NCBI GenBank assembly: GCA_037693485.1
Contig: CM075344.1
Coordinates: 20,172,501-20,236,500 of the forward strand
Source of the DNA: Kitagawia praeruptora
Lineage: Eukaryota; Streptophyta; Magnoliopsida; Apiales; Apiaceae
DNA: 64,000 bases
Direction: 5' to 3'
Shown here: in pieces, positions 19,033 through 29,819 of the stretch
How the letters are laid out: each line of letters begins with the position of its first letter
Numbering within the stretch: position 1 is the first letter of the stretch
Program-made: the position numbers and the translations under genes
Notes under the pieces: model-generated
Seen by the model: the letters and a program-made list of their open reading frames with translations, nothing else
Databases searched by the model: none
What the model was told of the DNA's origin: nothing

Positions 19033-19434
19033 CATATTAAGTCTCTGATGATATTGATCAGGATTTCATGTGTGACCATCAGGATTTGAGAATTATTATC
19101 ACATTGTGTTTTGTGATTATTTTTATGAGAGGTCAACAGGAAAAGGAAGCTGATCAGTATTGATTATTTATACCTTGATTTATTTCATGAAAATCAATTT
19201 TGGATTTTATTTTCCAAAAATCGTGGGTAACCTCATTTTTCAGGGACTGACACCTGTCAATCTACGTGTCAACGTGGGATAGTGGTCTAAAAGATTTGTG
19301 AAATATATTTGTTTTGAAACTCTAATCGTGTAATTGCTTTCTCTAATTTCACATTCTCTAAAGCAAAAACACTCTTGAGTTTTCAAAATCACTAATCTAT
19401 TTCAAGAATTTTTCAAGTTCTTTTCAGATCAAAA
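19033..19434 (+). promoter_or_regulatory. Right half of the divergent promoter-like region of element A
   Basis: This leads into the post-pol ORF at 19435. It contains CTACGTGTC (ABRE-like, 19263-19270) closely followed by AACGTGG (19271-19277), then a CT-rich leader and the start context AAAAATGGC. Before B inserted, it was continuous with 6060-6303. Confidence 0.4.
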
Positions 19435-22400
19435 ATGGCAGCTCAGAGAAGATTACCTAAATCAGTAGCCTTCAAGTTTGGTGACTTTGATTTTATGACA
19501 AACAATCATGTAGCAGCTATCACCAACAAGGAAGGAGTGTCATCTGATTTTCATCCAATCATGGACTTTCTGGTGTATGGACCATTAAGTTATGCATTGA
19601 CAGCATCTCTACAAATTAATCAAGTAGCTGTTTCACAAGCTTGGGAGAATGCTGAGGTAATTGATTCTACTCATAGTCAATCAGGTAAGATTGTTCTACA
19701 TTTAGGACAAGATTCATTTGACATTACTGAATCTGTTGTTAATTCAGTACTTTGCTTACCTGTTACTGATAGTTATGAGAATGTACCATCTGATGATAAT
19801 ATAAGAACTATGTTGTCTGAATTAGGTTATAGTGGACCTCTAGATAACATGAGCCAGTTGAATAGGTCTTTTCTTAGAAAGGAATGGTCTTTTTACTTTG
19901 ATCAAATTGCTAAATGTTTTACTGGCAAATGTAGTTCTTTTTAGCAAATTACTTCTGTTACATCACATATTGCTTATAGTTTGCTTTATGACAGAGTAAT
20001 TAACATTGGTCATATTATCTTAAGTCAGATGAGTATCAAACTTGGGTCAAGAGATCAAAACAGGAAAATGGTTTATTATCATAGATTTATGCAAATGTTT
20101 GTTAACCATTTCATTCCTGATGTTGAAGCTAGATTTGGTAGGGAACATTGTGTTTCTTCTTATGAACAGCAAAAGAGAATTTTCTCTGACATTACAAAGA
20201 AGGACAATGAAAAGAATCTAGATGAAATACCTGCAATTCATTATCCACATCATGTTCAGGTAATTCTTAAAACTCATCTTCCTACACTTTACAATTCTTC
20301 TTTCTTTTGTGGTGAAATGGCTCAGGAATCTCAAATGGAGGAGAACCCACCCGTGTCTACCCAAGTAGCCCAAAACATTATAGTCTCTGAAACAATTCAA
20401 GAACCAAATTTTGATCCACAGCCTATTATTTCAAAGAAACCAACCTCTGGTGTTTCTCAAAAGACATCAGTTGTAAGGAAGAGAAGATTTGTTGTGTCAA
20501 GTAGTAGTAGTAATTCTAGTGAAGATGATGATGATTTAACTCTTGCTGAGAGAGCAGAATTGAAGGCTGCAATTCAACTTTCTTTGTTAGCACAAAGAGA
20601 TGAAAAACCTAGTCACAGCCAGGCTGCAGTCTCTCAAAAGGCTGTAGTTCTTAAAAAGGGAAAACAGTTACTGGATACTGTCTCTCAAAAGACTGTGTCT
20701 ATTGAACAAAGATCTCATCCCAAGATCACTTCTGTGTCTACACCTCTTGAGTCTTCTCAGGATAAATCTTTTGCTCACTATATCAGGAGAACAATGAGAA
20801 AGATTCAATTGTCACCTACACACACAGAGTCTAGTCTAACTAATATCATGAAGGTTTCTACAAATCAAGCTACATCTATGTCAGTATTTGACAAGAGAGA
20901 TCTGGATATTGATTCTTCATGGGAAACTACATTATCATACAGACTGGCTATGGGACTAATTTCTCTCAAAGTGAAGTTGTCAAGGCCTGTTCTAGATTTT
21001 CTAGTTGAAAGAGTACCAAAACTTTTATTTCCAGATGAATATGGACTTCTACATCAAAGACTTGACTTAATGAAGATGTATTTCTATGTATCTGTTAGAA
21101 GACAATTAGTCAAGAAATTTGGACTCTCAAAGCATGTTGCACTTCAATCACTTCATGCATATTTATTTGACAAGGATGTCATTATTGAAGATGCTTTAGC
21201 TCAAGGTGAACAACTGGAGGAAGTAGATAGAGGAAAGCAGTCAACAGAAGATACTATTGCACCAGTGGTGAATAGTAGGAAAGATCAGATCACAGTCACT
21301 GCAACACAAGAACCATCTAGTCAGAGGAAGGATGACTCAGGAGCTGTGATGGCTGATGTTGAAAGGTCTTCTGTGATGACTGAGAATGCAAGTGAGATAC
21401 CCTATGATATGGGAGGAATGACTTTGGTTGTTTTTTCTGAAGATCAAACAAATTTTGTTCAGTCAGAGTCTATCCACCTTGAGGGTGTGTCTCAGCAAAC
21501 AACACTTAAAGACGGTGATATACTAACTATGGTGTCTAATGAAGTATTACTGAAGACATCAGAGTCTAGTAAAGAACCTGAAAGTGGTATACTGGAGCCT
21601 GTAGTTTCTGAAAGGAAAGAAGATGATAGTAAGGGTTCAGAGACTATAGCAGCTCACTCCTTGGAGAAAACCTCAAGCCACATGCCATATGAGGAACCCT
21701 CTCTCCATGTGAGTTCAGGTATAAAAACTCCTTCTAAACCCTATTTTTCTGTAGGTCATGAGAGCACTTATCTAAATTTGAGTGATACACTTGAAAAGAT
21801 GGACTTAGATCCACAATTTGAGCGGCTGGCTCCTGACCAGGCAAAAGGTGAGGTAGAAAGAGTGTTGACTTTAGTAAGTCAAAGTGAGAATGAGGGTATG
21901 GATGATCAACTCCATAGTGAGGGAGAGAAAATTAGGAAACCATCATTTGATTTCTGGGATCAGGTTTTTCCTGAATCTTGGTCTGAAAATTTGGATATGG
22001 ATGCTGGTACTTATTCATTCATCAAAATGTATCAGAAGAATGACCTAGCACATCACAATGCAAAGCCAGAAGTTAAAGCTCAGAAGCAAAAGGAGAGGCT
22101 TGCAGGAATCATTAACAGAAGAGGTGTAAGGATAAAGCAATCTCTTGATACATATGTACCAGATGAAGATCCTAATGATCCTAGTGTTCCTTTGTATGTA
22201 CTTCCAATATCAGCTCGAATTGAGACATCTACAGTCTCTGATCACTCTAAGGAGGAGTCAGGATTTGAAGATGTTAGTACACAGAATACTGGTGAAGGAG
22301 ATGATGATCATGTTTCAGTTCCAGATCAGAAAGATGAAGATGTTGATATTTCTAATCAGGTTTTATTACTTGAATATCATACAACTCAAGCAACTTCTTC

Positions 22401-22758
22401 TACAAGACTTGAAGATATAGTTTTTTCTGATTCTGATACTGAAGATACTAGAAGCACTTCCAACATTGAAGTTCATTCTGATGTTTTGAAAGCTATTCAG
22501 AATTCTCAAATTGCTATTCAAACAAGACTTCAATCACTTGAAGATAACCAAGTCACAATTATGGACAATCAAGCAGTTCTTATGAATCTCATTTGTTCTG
22601 TTTCTGAGACTCTTGGAATTAATGTTGCTGATGTCAAAAAGGGGGAGATAAAGACAATTCAAAGACAACAACAACATCACCAGACTAAAGGAGATAAAGA
22701 TAAAGCTGGGGGAGATAAAGAGCAGAAAAAGGGAAGTAAAAAGAAAAACCAGGAGTGA
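19435..22758 (+). pseudogene. Post-pol ORF of element A with one in-frame stop
   Basis: The frame is continuous from ATG 19435 to TGA 22756-22758 except for TAG at 19942-19944; the parts are 169 and about 937 codons. The N-terminal domain (residues ~1-260) is homologous to B's part 3a: SDFHPIMDFL, YALTASL, LRKEWSFYFD, then IAYSLLYD just after the stop. The middle is Ser/Glu/Asp-rich and repetitive. Near the end come a coiled-coil-like stretch, a DVKKGE motif shared with B, and a Lys/Gln-rich tail. There is no counterpart of B's part 3c. The function is unknown; its location is that of the env-like ORF of SIRE elements, but no transmembrane segment is evident. The product is truncated unless the stop is read through. 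Confidence 0.7.
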
Positions 22759-22975
22759 CAGTGGTGAATCTCAGCTAGGAAGTGGTAAAGGAAGAGCAGC
22801 ATTAATAGTTAAAATTCTTTCTTCTAAGTACTAGATTAATGTCTACATCTGAGAAGGAGGTACTTAACTTCATAATTCTACATTCATAAATTCTATTCTG
22901 GTTGTATTGTTATATGTTTTGACATCCACAACTTAGATTTATGCTTCAGATTTTAAAGCATAAATAGGGGGAGAT
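22759..22975 (+). other. 3' untranslated region and polypurine tract of element A
   Basis: No coding sequence. It ends in the purine tract AGGGGGAGAT (22966-22975) immediately before the LTR. Confidence 0.8.
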
Positions 22976-23702
22976 TGTTAGGAATAATTCATAAGTTGTG
23001 ATGTTAAGAATAGAATTTACACATTATACTTCTTGTAATCCTGATCTTATAAAGGATTTAGCACTGTATATAGGATTTATGTGTAAGACAGTTATCTGTA
23101 TAGTTTAGTCAGGAATGAACAGTGTATCGGAGACTACATGTCAGGAACAAAGGGTAAATCCTGATGATGGTCTAATACTGATGGTTGATCAGATACTGAT
23201 GCAGTGTACAGATCCTGATATCAGTCGTGTTACTGATGATGTCATTATGGATGCTACAAAAACTGGCAAGTGCTATAAAACAGGATCGTTGTTTGAAGAA
23301 CAAGCAAGAAGATATTATGAAGGAAAGAGTTTTCTATTGATGGAAACTATCGACTAGAAGGCAGAACATTGTCATGTATAGATTATATCTTTCTGTTATT
23401 AGTTGATAGGTAGCATTATAAATACTCTCTCAATATCATTGTAAAGAGCGTGTGTTAAGTGAATGTGCGTAGCTCTGTATAAGGTTTGTATTCGAGAGTT
23501 CGAAACAAACAGAGAGATATTTATATTGTCAGCAGCTGCTAAAGGTATTGTACACCTTTGGTAGAGTTTGTATTTGATTTTATTAATACAAACAAGAGTT
23601 TAATTCATTCGTTTATTCTTGTTCATATAATCAAGCAAAAATCAGACACGATTAAATAACTTGTATTCAACCCCCCCCTTCTACAAGTTATTCGAGTTAA
23701 CA
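22976..23702 (+). repeat. 3' LTR of element A
   Basis: 727 bp, TGTTAGGAAT ... GAGTTAACA. TATA-like ATTATAAATA at 23415-23424. U3 carries many TCAGGAT/ACTGAT motifs (23100-23250). Near its end, a run of C followed by TTCTACAA resembles the end of B's LTR, showing family relationship. The flanking GAAAA (23703-23707) should be one copy of A's TSD; the other is outside the window. Confidence 0.9.
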
Positions 23703-25369
23703 GAAAATAACCCAGGGTGCTTTCTAAGCACCGCCTTTAATGCCTCGTCCCAACCATCGGTGTACTGGACAGGATAGAGCAACGCATCGTGCTTCTCCAT
23801 CAAAGCTTGAAAATCCTGTGAGTCCTTGTACTCGTCAATGTGGTCTTCTTTCTTGGCCCGCAAGTGCACCACCTCAGCCTGGGCCGCCTCCAACTCTTCT
23901 ACCTTCCCTTTCAACTTCTCTTCAGTTTCTCCAACTTTAAGTTTCTCTTTCTGATACTTAGTCTCAAAAGACTTTGCCTTGTTTTTCCAGGCCTTAGCCT
24001 GATGTGTCATGCTTTGAAAATGCACATTTGCCTGCAAGGTTATCAGTTTAGTAAAAAAGAGAGTTGTGACAGCAAACTAATATTAGGAAAAAGTGAAAGG
24101 TGGAAGAGAATAACGTACAGATGCCAAAGCTTGAGCCCCCTAAATGCTTAGCTTCGTCCATGTTTCCCCCCGTTATGAAATCCTTGTAGTCCACAGGAGT
24201 TATTGAGTTCAAGGACCAATCCATCGAATGTTTTGGGGAGCCAACTACAGAGTCCTGCTTTCTGAAGCCCCATGGAGGCCTGTACACAGTCGACTGGACG
24301 TTCACTTGCACGGGTTCATCTTCTTCATCAACAGCAACCAAGTCTTGTTTATGCACTTTGTGAGGGCGCAGAAAAGATGGTTCGCTAGATTTGCCCCTTG
24401 TGTCAAGGGCCCTTTTTGCTCTCCTCATACGAGCAGTTTCATCCTCACCAGGATCTGTTTCTCGCATGATTTTCATAACAGCTGCACACAACAACAAATT
24501 AAAACGTTGGTATTAGTTTATCTAGAAACAAAGTAAACTCACAAAAGAGTGGAAATTACCTAAGTCAGAAACGGCAAGAAAGGCCTACGACCCTAAGAGA
24601 CTCCTCATTGATGAGGTCCCAACACAAAGTTTCACCATTGTCTTTGATTAGCTCGTCATAAGCCGCTTGCTCCTCAGCATTGAGAACTATTTTGTTAGGG
24701 TTGCCATCGGTCACCTTACCAAAAGAGCTTCGGAAAAGGGTGCCCCAATCACTTCCAGACCAAGTACATGAATTCTTCTTTCCACTTAGGGTTGTTGTCA
24801 ACAACCGAGTGGCCATTAAAGATGTGTGGAATTTTAGGGCGTTGTCTAACGTAGACCCACCCCGGTTGAGCAGAAGAGCTATTATAAAATTGAAATTTTT
24901 TCCTAAACAAGGGAACGAAAAGAGGGAATTTTTTCCTAAGGCACAAAACCATGAAACACAAAATGGATCTCCAGGAATTAGGGGGAAGTTGACATGGGCT
25001 CACTTGAACGTCGGCCAAGAGTTTGGGGATAAAGTCATGAAAAGGGAACCTAAACCCAGCTATGAGGGCATCTCTAAAAACACAAAGCCCATTGGGCCTC
25101 CAGTGACAAGGCCTGTCTCCCGACCCAGCCTTAACAAGTCTGTATGGAGTTTTGATTTCATAAGTTTTGTTATAATTTTTAATCATATATTCATCATGAA
25201 ATTTGTTACAGCAATTATAAGCATCTAAATCAGCTAAAGATGGATAATCATCCCCACGCAAATTGATCATTTCAGTTAAACTCATGTAAGATGAACGAAT
25301 TTCGATGTCGTTACCTCTTTTTGAAGCTGAATTCATCTTTAAAAGGTGCTGTGCTGACTTGTCTGCCAT
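23703..25369 (-). pseudogene. Transposase_28-like ('putative gypsy type transposon') gene, antisense in element C, broken by element A
   Basis: Exon 1 begins at ATG 25369. Residues NGLCVFRDALIAGFRFPFHD followed by LLADVQVSPCQLPPNSWRS fit the plant 'putative gypsy type transposon' domain family. A frameshift near 24760 moves the frame, with further coding matches down to about 24560. An intron (24482-24559, GT..AG) and exon 2 (24119-24481) follow. A second intron (24032-24118) leads to exon 3, a Glu/Lys-rich coiled coil (LKVGETEEKLKGKVEELEAA). Exon 3 is cut at 23703 by A's LTR. At least two frameshifts (near 24760 and 24140) and the insertion make it non-functional. A TATA box lies upstream. 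The role of such proteins is unknown. Confidence 0.65.
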
Positions 25370-25608
25370 TGATCTTCAAAGTATGAATGCTTAAGCCCAG
25401 AAACCTTAATAAAAGAGATGAAGATGCAACAAAAGCCCAGAAAATCTTCAAAGAAACCCAGAAACCGGCAGAAAATTGCCTAAGAACGGTGGGATTGCTA
25501 AAAAAAAAATCACCGGGAATCACCTTAACTTGAGAGAAATGATTAAGAGAAATTTTAGAGGAAAGTATAGTGTATCAGAGTGAAGTGAGAAAGGAATCTC
25601 ACTCTACT

Positions 25609-25616
25609 CTTTTATA
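25609..25616 (-). promoter_or_regulatory. TATA box of the antisense gene in element C
   Basis: Minus strand CCTATAAAAGAGTAG, about 240 bp before the ATG at 25369. The spacing allows a leader of about 200 bases. Confidence 0.45.
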
Positions 25617-25930
25617 GGAATTTCGCAACTGGCAATAGCCGGTTGAAATTCCAAGGAACCGGTAATAGCCGGTTAAGGCCCATTGAGAGGCCCGTAGGCC
25701 CAAAAAGACAAGAAGGATCTAGAAGATCTAGAAAGTCCTAAAGTGAATAAAAGGGCATATGGATTACTTAAATCCAACGAAACAATTAAAAGAAAATAAG
25801 TTAAGGCCCAATAGGCCCAGTAGCATACCATAATTCTAATCGTTTCACTAAAGCCATGGGTTAAAGGCCTAGCCCAAAATTAATAAGGCCAAAAAAAGGT
25901 TAGCAGGTCCGATTATTAAACATAAGTTTA
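25617..25930. other. Upstream region of the antisense gene, no gene seen
   Basis: Contains short AATAGCCGGTT direct repeats (25633-25675) and many GGCCCA/GGCCC words, which are common near plant promoters and in LTR elements. No ORF is supported. Confidence 0.4.
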
Positions 25931-26710
25931 TTCGAACAGGATCCTGATCGAATTGTCGACCAGGAATCTTGGTCGAAATGAGCTAGACCAGAGTGTCCAA
26001 ATTTGTATTTATTCGACCAGGATTCTGATCGAATTATCGACCAGGAATCTTGGTCGAATTGAGCTAGACCAGGATGTCCAAATTGCATATATTCAACCAG
26101 GATTCTGGTCGAATTGTCGACCAGGAATCTTGGTCGAATTGAGCTAGACCAGGATGTCCAAATTGCATTTATTCGACCAGGATTCTGGTCGAATTGTCGA
26201 CCAGGAATCTTGGTCGAATTGAGCTAGACCAGGATGTCCAAATTGCATTTATTCGACCAGGATTCTGATTGAATTGTCGACCAGGAATCTTGGTCGAATT
26301 GAACTAGACCAGGATGTCCAAATTGCATCTATTCGACCAGGATCCTAATCGAATTGTCGACCAGGAATCTTGGTCGAAATGCTGTCGACCAGAGTGACCA
26401 AATTGCATTTATTCGACCAGGATCCTGATCGAATTGTCGACCAGGAATCTTGGTCGAAATGCTGTCGACCAGAGTGACAAAATTGCATTTCTTCGACCAG
26501 GATCCTGATCGAAATGTCGATCAGGAATCCTGATCGAAGTGCCATCGACCAGGATGACAAAATGGCATTACTTCGACCAGGATCCTGATCGAAATGTCGA
26601 CCAGGAATCTTGATCGAAGTGCCATCGACCAGGATGACAAAATGGCCATATGTCGACCAGGATCCTGATCGAAAATTCGACCAGGAATCCTGGTCGAATC
26701 TTGTGGGGAT
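25931..26710. repeat. 80-bp tandem repeat array built of palindromes (about 10 copies)
   Basis: The anchor TTCGACCAGGAT recurs at about 25931, 26012, 26092, 26172, 26252, 26332, 26412, 26492, 26572 and 26652, a period of 80 (first spacing 81). Each unit contains two or three imperfect palindromes of the type TCGACCAGGATCCTGATCGA, so single strands could fold into serial hairpins. Neighbouring units drift gradually: early units have GAGCTAGACC and later ones TGTCGACC or CCATCGACC. This fits local unequal exchange. It lies in the 3' region of element C just before the PPT. Confidence 0.9.
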
Positions 26711-26997
26711 TTTTGCTGATTCTTCTTGTACGAAAAGGATTTTCTTTGAAAAATTATGCACAATTGTGAGATAATTGATATGTCGACGGATAAATAATGG
26801 AAAAATACTCGTGAGTATAAGAAAAATGTAAGGATGTTACTCGTAATTTCTTTGTAAATATATTTGTTTAGCCTCGAATAAGGCAAGTCATCGCAAATCA
26901 CTTTGCACTCAAGACGATACATGTGAAACACTAGTGTATGTAGACCTTTTAACTTCAATGAAAACCTGATCAATTTTCTTAGAAGTTGGGGGGCAAA
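26711..26997 (+). other. Region between tandem array and LTR of element C, with polypurine tract
   Basis: No gene seen. It ends in GTTGGGGGGCAAA (26985-26997), the presumed PPT. Confidence 0.6.
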
Positions 26998-27463
26998 TGA
27001 TATGGGCTGAAAGTAAGCCCTGAAAACACATTTAATGTTGCATTAAATGAACATAAGTTGATCCAAGGTCAAAGCCCAATTACAAGGCCCAGAGCCATAA
27101 ATATAATTATAATTTCGTGGCTATTAAATCAGCCAAATAAAAGACTCCGTTATTGAGTCCAAAAGGAAACCAAATCATCCTTGGAGTGGTCTCCAAGGAA
27201 TACAGCTATAAGTCTTATCCTCCTTCCACCCGAAAGGATCTAGAATTGGGCCTAAGTGGTATCTTACCCATCAAGATACCCAATTCTACCCTAATTCCAA
27301 GGTTTTCATCACCTATATAAGGATCCGTTCCTTCACATACAGAACTACGTTTTTGGCTTGATTCTTGATAATTGCAAGATACGTAGGCATCTTGTGAGGA
27401 CCGAGTTAAGTCACGAAACACTAGATCAGCCATTAAAGCTCGAAGCTTCCACAAACCCTAGCA
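26998..27463 (+). repeat. 3' LTR of element C
   Basis: Begins TGATATGGGCTG directly after the PPT. TATATAA at 27314-27320. Several GGCCCA words. I place the end at CCCTAGCA (27463), but an end up to about 27510 (TTCCACA) is possible because the second LTR and TSD are not in view. Confidence 0.6.
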
Positions 27464-28129
27464 TTAAATACGCAATAACTATACCCTAATTTTCATTCCA
27501 CAACATTATTAATTTTAAATTTAATTATTTTCCATACTTACTTTCATTACATAAACAAATATTATTAATTTAAAGTTATTTTTAAATTTATTGTTTAATA
27601 TCTTAGGAATTCAATAAATTTTTTTAAAAAAATCGTTTTATATAACCTAAAATCGTAGATGAAAGAATCGTAGGAAGATGTGTGTGCAGGCGATGATTCT
27701 AATCGGGATATAATTGAAACGTTTATAATTATATAAAAACATGTGGTATTTTATTTTTAATAAATTATATATAATTTAACTGAATTTGAATTTTTTAACA
27801 CGTTTTTTTATTTTTCAAAAATATTTTTTTGTGTCTTGGTTCGTTGGTTAGTTGGTTAACATCTTCCTAAACATTTGTTAATACCTTCCAAAAAACAAAA
27901 AAACAAATCAAAATGTATTTAATTTTAATTAAAAAAATAAACCACATATTTTACATGCTGTTTCGTTTATATTTCAATTAGAATTCTCCACCAACACCCA
28001 ACTTCTCTTTAGTCGAGAAACCATTATATTTTTAAATTAATTTAAACAATTTTAATATCAAAAAATATTAATAAATAAACAAATTAAGAAAAAGAAAATA
28101 TAAAGAAAAAATAAGTATATTGTCTATGT
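27464..28129. other. AT-rich intergenic DNA
   Basis: No ORF, RNA gene or clear element ends. Very AT-rich with scattered poly-A/T runs. Confidence 0.5.
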
Positions 28130-28790
28130 TATTGATAGTTATTGTGAAAACTAAAAAGTTTAGGTGAAAAAGGTAATTGATTAGTTAATAGTAATTATAA
28201 TTTAATTTATGTTATTTTCTAAATTAAATTGGTCGTAGTATCTTTAGATATTGAGAAATTAACGTTGTTCTTGATAATTCTAGAAAAAATGAATTTTAAT
28301 TATGAAATATGGAAAAGATGATATTTTTTAGCTGAAAAAGGTAATCGATAATTATTAGTATTATAATAGTATTATTTTATTTTATTAAATAGAACCACTC
28401 ATAATATGATTGGAAAAAAGATATTTTAGTTTCATAATAGGGAAAAGGTAACATGTTTTGGCTGAAAAATGTAATTGATTTGATTAGTTAATAGTAATTA
28501 TAATATAATTATATTATTCTATTAAACAAAATTGCCCGTAGTGTTTATAAGAAAGGAGAAATTTTAGTTAGATACAATATAAAAGATATTGTGTTTTACC
28601 TAAAAAGGAAAATTAAAGGTAATTGATTAGTTAATAGTAATTATAATATAATTATGTTATTTTATTAAACAAAATCGCTCGTAGTGTATATAAAAAAGGA
28701 GAAATTTTAGTTAGATATAATATGAAAGATATTGTGTTTTACTTGAAAAGGAAAATAATTAGTTAGTAAAAAATAGAAAAGGTAATATGT
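28130..28790. repeat. Degenerate AT-rich tandem repeat, about 130-170 bp period
   Basis: A block of the type AAGGTAATTGATTAGTTAAT followed by AGTAATTATAAT and, further on, CGTAGT..AGGAGAAATTTTAGTTAGAT recurs starting near 28170, 28340, 28470 and 28617, with a partial copy after 28740. The last two full copies are the most alike. Confidence 0.65.
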
Positions 28791-29117
28791 TTATTCTGGA
28801 GGGAAATTAATAAGTTAGTAGAATGGATTTTATTCTAGTAATTAAGTAAGGGTAAATAAGTAAAATAAACAGGTACCGACCAACCAAACTTTTAATGTTT
28901 CGGTTTTTATATAATAGTAAGTATAGATTATTGATTAATGGTTGAAAAACAATACTACTACTAAATTATAGTTTTACAATTTTAAAAGTGTAAAATTAAT
29001 GACATATTTAAATTCTAAAATTTATATAATCATTGCTACAATTTTATATCTCGTTGGAGTAACTTTAGTCATTCATCTCTGACACGATCTGGTAGTAGTT
29101 TTTTCAGTATTTGGAAA
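28791..29117. other. AT-rich intergenic DNA
   Basis: Nothing coding. TTTTATATAATAGTAAGTATAGAT near 28908 looks like a transposon-derived end but has no partner that I can identify. Confidence 0.4.
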
Positions 29118-29819
29118 TAGGCCTGTCAATGAATCAATAATTCGATCCGATCTGATTCGATTCGATCCGAAATTAACGGGTATGGATCATTCAAAAAAAT
29201 ATCCGGTCCAATAAGGATCCGGTCCGATAAGGAGCGGGTATGGATTTAACATGATCCGATTCGTTAACGATCTGATCCGAATATATTTATATATTAAATA
29301 TTTTTTTATATTTGTTATATTATATATAGTATATTTATTATATATAATATATATTATAAGAAAATATATACTATATAGATAAATTTTTTTATAATTTATA
29401 GTACTATATATTTTTTATATCTATACTATATAGATATATTTTTTATGATTTGAATTTGATTTGAACTACTTTGAATTTTAAAAATATAAGAGCTTCAGAC
29501 TTTGTTATTTTGTTTGCTACTAGTTGATGTAATTCAGTGTTAATGTACTATGTACTTTGAACTTGTTATGAGCTCTTTTATGGAATTTCAAATCTGGATA
29601 TGTTAGTTTTATAATTTGCATGTTTTTTCCTTTTTTTGAAAAAAAAATAAACGGGTCGGATCTCCGATCCGAAAACCCGAAACCCGAATGGATTGGATAT
29701 GGATTGAACTAAAATATATCCGATCCTTGATCCGATCCGGTCCGAATCCGAAATTTTTTAATAAATTCGAATATGAATTTAGCATAATCCGATCCAAATC
29801 TGACCCGTTGACAAGACTA
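29118..29819. mobile_element. Non-autonomous hAT-type element (702 bp)
   Basis: Left end TAGGCCTGTCAATGAAT, right end (reverse complement) TAGTCTTGTCAACGGGT. Both termini are filled with GATCCGATCCG-like subterminal repeats. The flanking 8-mers TTTGGAAA and TGTGAAAT agree at five of eight positions, fitting an old hAT duplication. It belongs to the same family as 55228-55896. Confidence 0.7.

Larger units (their letters stand above)
1..23702 (+). mobile_element. Element A: SIRE-like Ty1/copia retrotransposon, 5' end outside window, interrupted by element B
   Basis: A consists of 1-6303 plus 19033-23702. The interval is element B together with one copy of B's target duplication. Order on the plus strand: gag, pol (protease, integrase, reverse transcriptase, RNase H), a post-pol ORF, a polypurine tract and a 727-bp 3' LTR. 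The reverse transcriptase signature YVDDIIFGS followed by MSMMGELNYFLGLQVKQ, and the RNase H signature YIAAGSCCAQ, are typical of the SIRE/Maximus lineage, which is known for extra coding capacity after pol. The 5' LTR and PBS are off the left edge, so age and TSD cannot be read. A has in-frame stops in pol (2779) and in the post-pol ORF (19942). Confidence 0.9.
23703..27463 (+). mobile_element. Element C: 3' part of a Ty3/gypsy, probably Tat-type, retrotransposon
   Basis: Orientation is inferred from a purine tract (GTTGGGGGGCAAA) followed by TGATATGGGC, the start of an LTR with a TATATAA box. Upstream of that lie an 80-bp tandem array and, antisense, a Transposase_28-like pseudogene. Tandem repeats in the 3' untranslated region and antisense genes after pol are features described for plant Tat/Ogre-type elements. 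No pol is visible here because A inserted at 23702/23703 and the remainder lies off the left edge. The right border is uncertain (27463 to about 27510). Confidence 0.6.

Noticed and set aside
25931..26710. Regular repeats resembling a CRISPR array
   Set aside because: Plant nuclear context, no unique spacers: the entire 80-bp unit repeats, and it lies in a retroelement.
26345..26973. 138- and 150-aa minus-strand ORFs in the 80-bp array
   Set aside because: A period of 80 is not a multiple of three, and the peptides simply reflect the repeat; no independent support.
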